Part shown: one piece after another, positions 57,506 through 64,000 of the stretch
Layout: each line of letters starts with the position of its first letter
Numbering within the stretch: position 1 is the first letter of the stretch
From: Flammula alnicola
Taxonomy: Eukaryota > Basidiomycota > Agaricomycetes > Agaricales > Strophariaceae
DNA: 64,000 bases
Direction: 5' to 3'
Assembly (NCBI GenBank): GCA_015499995.1
Contig: JADNRV010000039.1
Span: 124,001 to 188,000 of the forward strand
Notes under the pieces: generated by a model
The model's database searches: none
Seen by the model: only the letters and a program-made list of their open reading frames with translations
What the model was told of the DNA's origin: nothing
Translations under genes and position numbers: made by a program

Positions 57506-60500
57506 CAGTGTTGGATTCTAAGGGGTTATTAACCCCAATTTTTTTGCTTAAGCCTTAGGTCTTAAATACCACCCTTAATTAAGACTTCATTCTAAGGGGT
57601 TATTAAGGTCGGCAGGACCATGAGAAAAGAATGCAATGCATTTTCCACACGTGACATTGGGGCAAAACTGTTGCAGAAACATCCTCTCCCTTATCTGATC
57701 ACCCATCGAAATCATCTCCTGATCCCTCCAGCTCCCCATCGTCTGGTATTCTTTCCTCATCTGCTTCCTCATCTACCAATAGCTCCATCAACCGTGCCTC
57801 CTCCATGTATGCCTGCTGTCTGCGAATCCGCCGCATTTGCTGGTCAATGTCTGTTTCCTTCCGACCTGCAAATAATAGGTCCAGGGAACGTGGCAACCAC
57901 TTCGACCGCTTGTGACCATACACCCTGTTCGCCAGTTCGTCGTTATCATCATCGCTTCGCTCTTGCTCCTCCTGTACCCATTTAGCCATCTCCTTCCTCC
58001 ACCCTTCCCGAGACTTGACCAGTCCTGATGGACACTTCGATGGCTCCTCATCTTCGGCCGTCTCACCAGCATCTTCTAATAAATCAGCATACCGAGGCAC
58101 TGCGAGAAGCTCAGCTACCCTGGCTTTCTCATGGTTTTGCCGTTTTGCCCGGTCTTCGACAAGGCCAGCCGCTTTTTGTGATGTGCGAATATCTGCGCCA
58201 ACCTGCGAGTAAAGATATGAGAGAGACGTCATAGTGAGTTTTCATTTGCTGACCTTGGCCATTTTCTCAAGCTTTGTTAGCTTCAAGCGATTTCTGAGGC
58301 GTGTTTTCTTTATCTTGAGATCCGAGAAACTGCGCTCCAATCCTGCTTGATTTACCGACATGCTTAGTAGCAGGATTGCAAAGTTGGCAAGTTCGGCGGT
58401 GGCTGGAGTTCGAAGGAAGGCTTTCCACATGGTGATGGGGTTGTCTCCCTGTAAATTGTGAGTTATAATTTACTCAGTCCAACGAAAGACTTACATTAAC
58501 ACGTTGGAAGATTTCTTTATTTTTTTCCCAGTCCTCGAATACACCTGTTCCGCTCAGGTAGCTCAAGAATGATTCCGAGACTTCCCTCTCGTTTGTCAGC
58601 TGTAGTACATCATACACCTGCTTTTCGTCTTCTGAACGAGGAACTTTCGGAGGTCGAGAGCAGACACGGTGATACGTCTAGACATTCAATCTCTGAGTAA
58701 TATATAATATATGTGAATAAATTGACCGTACCTCCAATAGGATCATGTTCAGCGTAAATGGACTAACAGCAGCTTTATCCCCAAAGCGTGAAACACCTTC
58801 GAAGGGATTGAGGACAAGTGCTAGGACAAACATAGGCTGATCGAGAGCTTTCCAACGCTTCTCAATCCTAGTTGTCATGCCCACTGCAACCTCAGGTTTC
58901 GAATGCTTCTGAAAATATAAGAATATCCCTGCAAACGTCAAAAGAGCCTGGTCCGGACGCATGGCATCAGTTTGATTCATATTCAGCCCCAGGCAGATAG
59001 GCTCCAGATCGTCAACCACGGACTTGAGGCGGTGCCAAAATCCTCCGTCGTCTATGATTTCGCAATGGGCAACTGCTTCATCCTCAAGCTTCTGCTTTTT
59101 TTGACGGTTTTTTTCTGCACCGACTTGAGCGGAAATTAGATCCTGTTTGCGTGAGATCACTGTCCGCCGTAAAGGATCCTTCACATTGTCTAAGCGGTCA
59201 AATGCGACGAAGTGCGTAGTCCAACGGGTCATGTTGGCAGCGAGGTAAGCAAGAACCTTTCCAGGTGGAACAGATATCTCTGCCTGCATCTCGTCAAATA
59301 CCGACCGCACCCTTCCATGGTTGAGGATCCAGCCAATGACACTAGTGGCTTCTTCAGCAGTTTCTGCGGCTTCTTTATTCACAGTGAAATATTCTCCTAG
59401 TATGAGTTGGAACTAAACATTGCCATTAGCGAACAAGAGCAATTCCGAATATGGATGATTGCACTCACCTGATGTGCGCAACAAGGTGGGCCAAACAGCC
59501 ACGGTCGCTTCAACACAAGATCTTTCCTTCCACGCTGACTACCACCATCATTGTCGCAGCAGAAAGCAACAATAACCACACCGTATGCATCTTCTGCTCT
59601 GTCAATCATACCCTCGAATGCAGTGCACATTGACGCCCCATCCTTCTTGTGGGCCGTGGCAAGAATCAGGTCAATGAGATATGTCTTTCAAACAGGATGG
59701 TAAGCTTTAATACATAGTCAAGGGAAAAAGGCTTACCTTTCCACCGACGGAGAGATTTACGCCATTTACTGCATTCCTTGACTCGTCTTTCCACCCATCA
59801 GATGCCATGACTGCATACCCGCCGCGCAATGCAATCTTCAGCCATTTCATAAGCGCCGTATCCGCATTATCGAGAAGTTGGCCAGCAATTTCCTTGCGTG
59901 AAGGCATGACGTCGCCCGCGGTAGATCGAAAGAGCAAGAAGAGGACCATGACTTCGGGATCCTCGACCCATCGAAACGGCAGGTTGGCAGAAATTGTCGC
60001 ACGAAGGAACTGCTCACGGACAATTTCCTCTTGCTCTGACGTGAAGGGAACTTGGATTCCTCGGAAGACTTTCAGATGAGACTGTTTCATTGACGTTTCA
60101 ACCTTGGTGAGTAATTTCTTCTTGGCTGGTTTCTTCGTGCTCTGATTGTCGCTCTCACTGCTAGAATCATCCCGCTCCCTCTTCCCCTTTCCCTTCTTCA
60201 CTGCCTTTGCAGTCTTCCGCGCTGCTGAGGATGCATTTGGGCATGGGTTTTTCCCCCCCAAAATATGGGCCACCATCGAGGCTTTGACCCCGAGCACTCC
60301 ACCGACATCTGCTTTGCAAGCTTTTGAAGGTACATTGGCATTAGAAAAGCTCGCAGTGTATGGTAGGTGGTTCTTACCTTCAACTACCCACGATTCCGAT
60401 GATAGCTTAGAATTTCCCTCATCATCAAGTTCCACAATAGATCCCGCAGGACGACATTTTTCAATGCAACCACGACAATGTGCACGAATGTGAGCTGCAT

Positions 60501-60941
60501 TCTGTTTCTCACTGGCCAGGAAGTGATCCCAGATAGGGTTTTTTGTAGGAGGCATTATCGTTGGTCAAGCGGAAAGACTCGGAGCAGGTGAATAGTGCTG
60601 TAGCAATTTGAAATCTGCAACTATTTGATATTTTAACTGTACCTGCCATATTCCAACCCCGTTTCCTTGGTGCCTTAACTATTACAACTCAGTTAACTGA
60701 GGACTGAACACTATTCAGTGAACTTCAGCCAAAAATGCCATTGACGGTGGTTCCGCACGATATCGCGAGTGTGCCCTTCCTGAAAAAACCTTCTGATAGT
60801 CGTTTAGTCATGTTTCTTGAGTCATTAGTTCTTAAGACTTAATTAAGGGTTATTAGTATCTACGATTGATACTAACCCTTAGTCTTAGAATGTAATTAAG
60901 GGTTAAAGGTTAATAACCTTTAACCCTTAGGGCCAACACTG
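57506..60941 (-). mobile_element. hAT transposon, 3436 bp (right copy)
   Basis: Mirror of 46899-50334 with target duplications 57498-57505 and 60942-60949. Confidence 0.93.
57699..60555 (-). CDS. hAT-family transposase (right copy)
   Basis: Translation identical to the left-arm copy in every exon, including the BED-like N-terminus, the DDE-region motifs and the dimerisation segment. Two identical intact sources of transposase in inverted orientation could act on each other's ends. Confidence 0.88.
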
Positions 60942-62219
60942 GCTTTCGCCCACCTCGGCGTACTCTTCGTCCTGAGAAGCACCGATATGTGTGACGACTT
61001 GGATATCCTCGATCGTTTGAATGAGCACACCCGTTCTCACATCCCAGATAAACGCTCATTCCAAACTGCCAACGAGCAGTGTCGGATAGACGAATCTATA
61101 CGCCCTCGTCGCGTCAGGCATTCGGAGGACGGAATGTGGACTGAAGTGCGCCTTTCATTGGGTGGCAGTCAGTGAGATTGTGGAGGTGAGGCCATTCACG
61201 CAGTCGGCCACGTATCGTTGACGGTCATCCGGGAAGGAGGTGGTGAGTACTGGTGGTGCGGGGTCCGTCCCGCTGTCCGTGTCAATATACGCCGTACACC
61301 GCCACACCTCTTTACTTCCATCACCCCGGTCAAAAATCATGTAACCCTTTCCATATTCCAGATGTGCAAATCCCCGGACATACCGCTGTAGAGTCGTGTC
61401 AATTCCAAGAGATGAGACCATTTTTTCAAGATGCTTGCCAACGCACCCTAGGCAATTCCCAAAGGACTTTGTCTGTCTCAAGATCTCGCACCATCAATCC
61501 TCCGATCCCTGTTGTCTTCATGATGATCCCCACCTTTTCATTGACTTTGATGCGGTGTATACGGCGGTGTGGGTTGTTTCCTGCCCAGGAGCGTTGAATC
61601 ATTTTGCACTTCCTACCTAAAATGAAAATAAATGCCATGTCGAGATAAAACAATGGAAAGTGATTTACATATATCTTTCCATCCACATATCCCGTCCGTC
61701 GCCCTCCTCGAATATAACGCCTGCCGCTCCGTTCCCGCTTCCGTTGGTAAAGCGGACGGTGTACGGCGAGGAAAGAGCGATTTGGTTCACGTCGCTGTGT
61801 CCTTGCATAGCCTGTGGGTTGCGCGGCGGTAAGTGGGTTGTCACAGAGAGATGAATAGTGGAACGAGTCCGGTCCGTGGCACACCTCGCAGCTAACCCTC
61901 TTCCGGGGTCTCGCCTTGTGCTCTCGGCACCCTTGCGGCCCATCCTGAGCCTTCTAAATGTCGGTCCACATCTCTTGACGAGAGGAGAAGTAGGGGCGGC
62001 GCGACCTCATTCATTATGTGGTGGAGTAGCTGTAAGAGACTAGAGTCGAAAAAGGTTAGAAATGCAAATAGAAGAATGACAGATAGCTTACATACCTTTT
62101 TTAGGTGTTCTTCCGGGCGAGGAGAGGAGAGGGTGGGCGAGCGGTGGTTAGAGACAGAGATCAACGGCATGAGTTCTCTTTGATCTGCTGTCCAGCACTT
62201 CCCCAGGTGAACCACGCTA

Positions 62220-62423
62220 CAGTGTTTTGCATATTGTTTTGCACAACAAAATTTCGTGAGAGTTGTTTGGTTGTATTGTGTTGTGACCATATTGTCACTA
62301 ATCCTTGATCATCTGTCCCGAATTAGAATCGCCGGACCCTTTGTGTGACATTTTGATCACGTTGCAACACAACCAAATAGCTTTCATGAAATTTCGTTGT
62401 GCAAAACAATATGCAAAACACTG
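62220..62423. mobile_element. 204-bp MITE (right-arm copy)
   Basis: Mirror copy of 45417-45620, differing at 62361 (CG instead of TA at the partner position). Confidence 0.82.
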
Positions 62424-62639
62424 TAATAATACTATTGACCCAGCAATTCCTTCGCAACCACGTGAGTGATGGGTGACAAATCATTTTCCCATCAGCCACA
62501 GTTGGACTGCGACAAATTCGCATTCCTTCGCACTTTGATTTATTGTATGGCTGTTTTATTTCAATAATCCGTTAAAAGTGCACCTGGGCAGTCATAATAG
62601 TTGATTGCTTCCATCAACAATTCCCGCGCAATAATGTAG

Positions 62640-63035
62640 CGATTTTGAAAAGCAGGGGACAATCTGCTCCACGATTCATGACTGAGAACGTCGCGGGGAC
62701 GTAGAGGTTTGAAGGCAACGCATACACCAAGAATGATCCATTTGTATCGACTGTTTCCGCTAGCTCCGTGAGTTCAAGTAGGAGCAGTCTCGTTCTTAAA
62801 TCGTTTAGACCGAACTTGGGATGCAAATGTTGTACGGCCTCCGCCCACGCAGTCCTGTCGCTGGGAAATAGGGTATTGAGATGGGATGGGATATAGCCCG
62901 ACGTTTGAGAAAATCGACATCATATTTGCTCGACAGCCGCAGAATCGCGACAATAACACCGATAGAGGAGGTGGAGGATGCATCTATCGTCCGTGGCTTC
63001 TCCCTGAGGTGACTGTGGCATAGAGAACATGTCAT
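62640..63035 (-). pseudogene. BTB/POZ-domain protein fragment
   Basis: From about 63000 the minus strand reads PRTIDASSTSSIGVIVAILRLSSKYDVDFLKRRAI, the helical region typical of agaricomycete BTB proteins (family form: VxxxLRLxxKYxVxxLRxRAL). It is followed by SIPYFPATGLRGRRPYNICI, and in another frame ELAETVDTNGSFLVYALPSNLY and CPLLFKIATLLRGNC. The frame change and the missing N-terminal part indicate a fragment. It lies immediately outside the right edge of the palindrome. Confidence 0.5.
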
Positions 63036-63329
63036 TGAAGATCGGCGATCGTTTTGATAAGATGCTTCGGTGAACGCGAAAAATTTTGCTGTCTTTTTTC
63101 CATCTTTACCCGCTCTTTTTTGTGTTCTGCAGTCACACCTTTTGCAATGGGTGATTTATGTAGTGCTCGACGACAGGGGCCCATCAATTATTTATTCGCC
63201 CGGATGGGCTCAAGCCGGTTCAAGCCTCGAGTGTAATTGACCACTGGCTGGATCGCTGTTGCTGGTTCAACTGCTAAAGTGGCTTTTCGCGGTGAGATAA
63301 AACCCTCTCCACTCTCCCAAGAATTATTC

Positions 63330-63660
63330 TTATGGGCGCTATCCATTAATAGGAACGAGTGTCGGAGTCTATGGAGCAATACCCGCTGGTACTGTCGCAC
63401 CTGTTGCACCAGTATCAGCCTACAGCATCGACGGAGGCGCACAGCCCCAGGACCAAGGATACCCCTCCCGTGCTTATTTACCCCCGTCTCAGCTCATGAA
63501 CCCCAACCCAAACAACGATTACAACCTTGGGATGCCAATCCCGACGAACAACCCGAACTATGTATCTGAAGTTCAAGTTCAGACCGGGGCACGCACTCGC
63601 ATATATGCCTTGACCAATTATACACCCGCAAGTTTTCAGCATCTTTTCCATAGTTCTACA
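63330..63660 (+). pseudogene. possible fragment of a secreted or membrane beta-sandwich protein
   Basis: The plus strand reads YPLIGTSVGVYGAIPAGTVA then SAYSIDGGAQ, resembling the GTSVxVYGxI...YSxDGG repeat of agaricomycete extracellular domains. The sequence then becomes Pro/Asn-rich (YLPPSQLMNPNPNNDYNLGM) and ends without the rest of the domain. There is no signal peptide or membrane segment in view. Tentative. Confidence 0.33.
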
Positions 63661-63809
63661 GTATATTTAACACACCAGCGTGAGAGACTGAGAGTCCTTG
63701 TATGTATTGCATAATGGGATTCCATTAACTGCGTACATGTAGCAAGATCTGTGGGCTCTTCGATATCACTTCGTATACCCGGGTACTCTTTTGAAGTCCT
63801 ATAGACTCA

Positions 63810-64000
63810 GACCGAGGGCAATATAAAACACGGGGTATGCACGCCTATTGATATGCCAGCATCTCCGTCCGTTTAGGCATCACCAGTTCGGCAGATATAG
63901 CTTGACCGAGAACAATATAAAGCGCGGGGTTATGTATGTCTATTGATACCCCAGTGTCTCTGTGCGGTTAGTAGGTATCACAACTTCAGCAGATGTGACT
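63810..64000. repeat. diverged direct tandem repeat, about 94-bp unit, running off the window
   Basis: Copies at 63810-63903 and 63904-64000 share gaccgag..caatataaa, cggggt, ctattgata, cagatat/cagatgt blocks. Most differences are C/T or G/A changes. Confidence 0.7.

Larger units (their letters stand above)
56540..62014 (-). pseudogene. zinc-knuckle/WD40-type gene split by a hAT insertion (right copy)
   Basis: Exact mirror of the left-arm pseudogene, with the same stops and the same transposon at the same site. The decay and the insertion therefore came before the inverted duplication. Confidence 0.55.
53947..62573 (-). repeat. right arm of the 17.3-kb palindrome
   Basis: Reverse complement of 45267-53894. 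Complementarity ends at 62573 (right of it aaaagtgcacc; left partner flank is aaggtctgac). Between the arms 52 bases (53895-53946) are unpaired. Confidence 0.97.

Noticed and set aside
45267..62573. Whole palindrome as a single giant foldback transposon
   Set aside because: No target-site duplication or matching terminal sequence at 45267 and 62573, and the arms contain ordinary gene remnants with independent insertions; an inverted duplication fits better.
1..64000. CRISPR arrays, bacterial operons, LTR retrotransposons, ribosomal RNA genes
   Set aside because: No regularly spaced repeats, reverse transcriptase or integrase motifs, long direct terminal repeats or rRNA cores seen; intron-rich genes indicate a fungal nuclear sequence.

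Overview
The window looks like nuclear DNA from a mushroom-forming basidiomycete (Agaricomycetes). The recognisable genes are cut by many short introns (about 40-65 bp, GT..AG). The families seen are typical of that group: F-box/leucine-rich proteins, an NWD2-like NACHT (NLR) remnant, a fungal kinase with HGDLREAN and DFDWGG motifs, a WOPR regulator, and dense DNA transposons. All calls come from reading the sequence; no database search was run.

Layout. 1-7110: no gene I can support. 7111-8750 (-): decayed F-box gene. 10531-13315 (+): NIMA-family kinase with a clear catalytic domain but a coiled-coil region whose frame is broken. 13.8-16.6 kb (-): exon-like pieces I cannot name. 17096-18392 (-): complete myo-inositol oxygenase with a 10-nt microexon. 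19945-21462 (-): aldo/keto reductase with lesions at catalytic positions. 21.5-23.9 kb: tandem repeat and small foldback elements. 23912-24609 (+) and 24650-25382 (-): a hypothetical gene and a convergent decayed coiled-coil gene. 25953-27802 (-): C-terminal NLR remnant. 31513-34426 (+): truncated Helitron Rep gene. 34688-36007: non-autonomous hAT-like element. 36467-38600 (+): WOPR gene running in frame into a decayed fragment of the splicing-factor gene PRP6. 39145-40059 (-): kinase-like gene. 40681-42226 (-): two-exon gene of unknown function.

The right third is dominated by mobile DNA. Three terminal-inverted-repeat elements stand nearly end to end (42414-43290, 43328-44442, 44449-45255). 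Ten bases later begins a near-perfect 17.3-kb palindrome (45267-62573): arms of about 8.63 kb, a 52-base asymmetric loop, and only two differences noticed between arms. Each arm carries the same decayed zinc-knuckle/WD40 gene, interrupted by an apparently intact 3.4-kb hAT transposon with an 8-bp target-site duplication. Each arm also has a 204-bp MITE and a 1-kb inverted-repeat element near the axis. Beyond the palindrome lie a BTB/POZ fragment and other debris.

How the parts relate. The inositol oxygenase and the reductase are consecutive, same-strand genes that could catalyse successive steps (inositol to glucuronate to gulonate), though the reductase copy looks damaged. The rest reads as a transposon-rich accessory region where host genes have been interrupted, copied in pieces, fused, inverted and mutated, with several internal stops compatible with C-to-T change.
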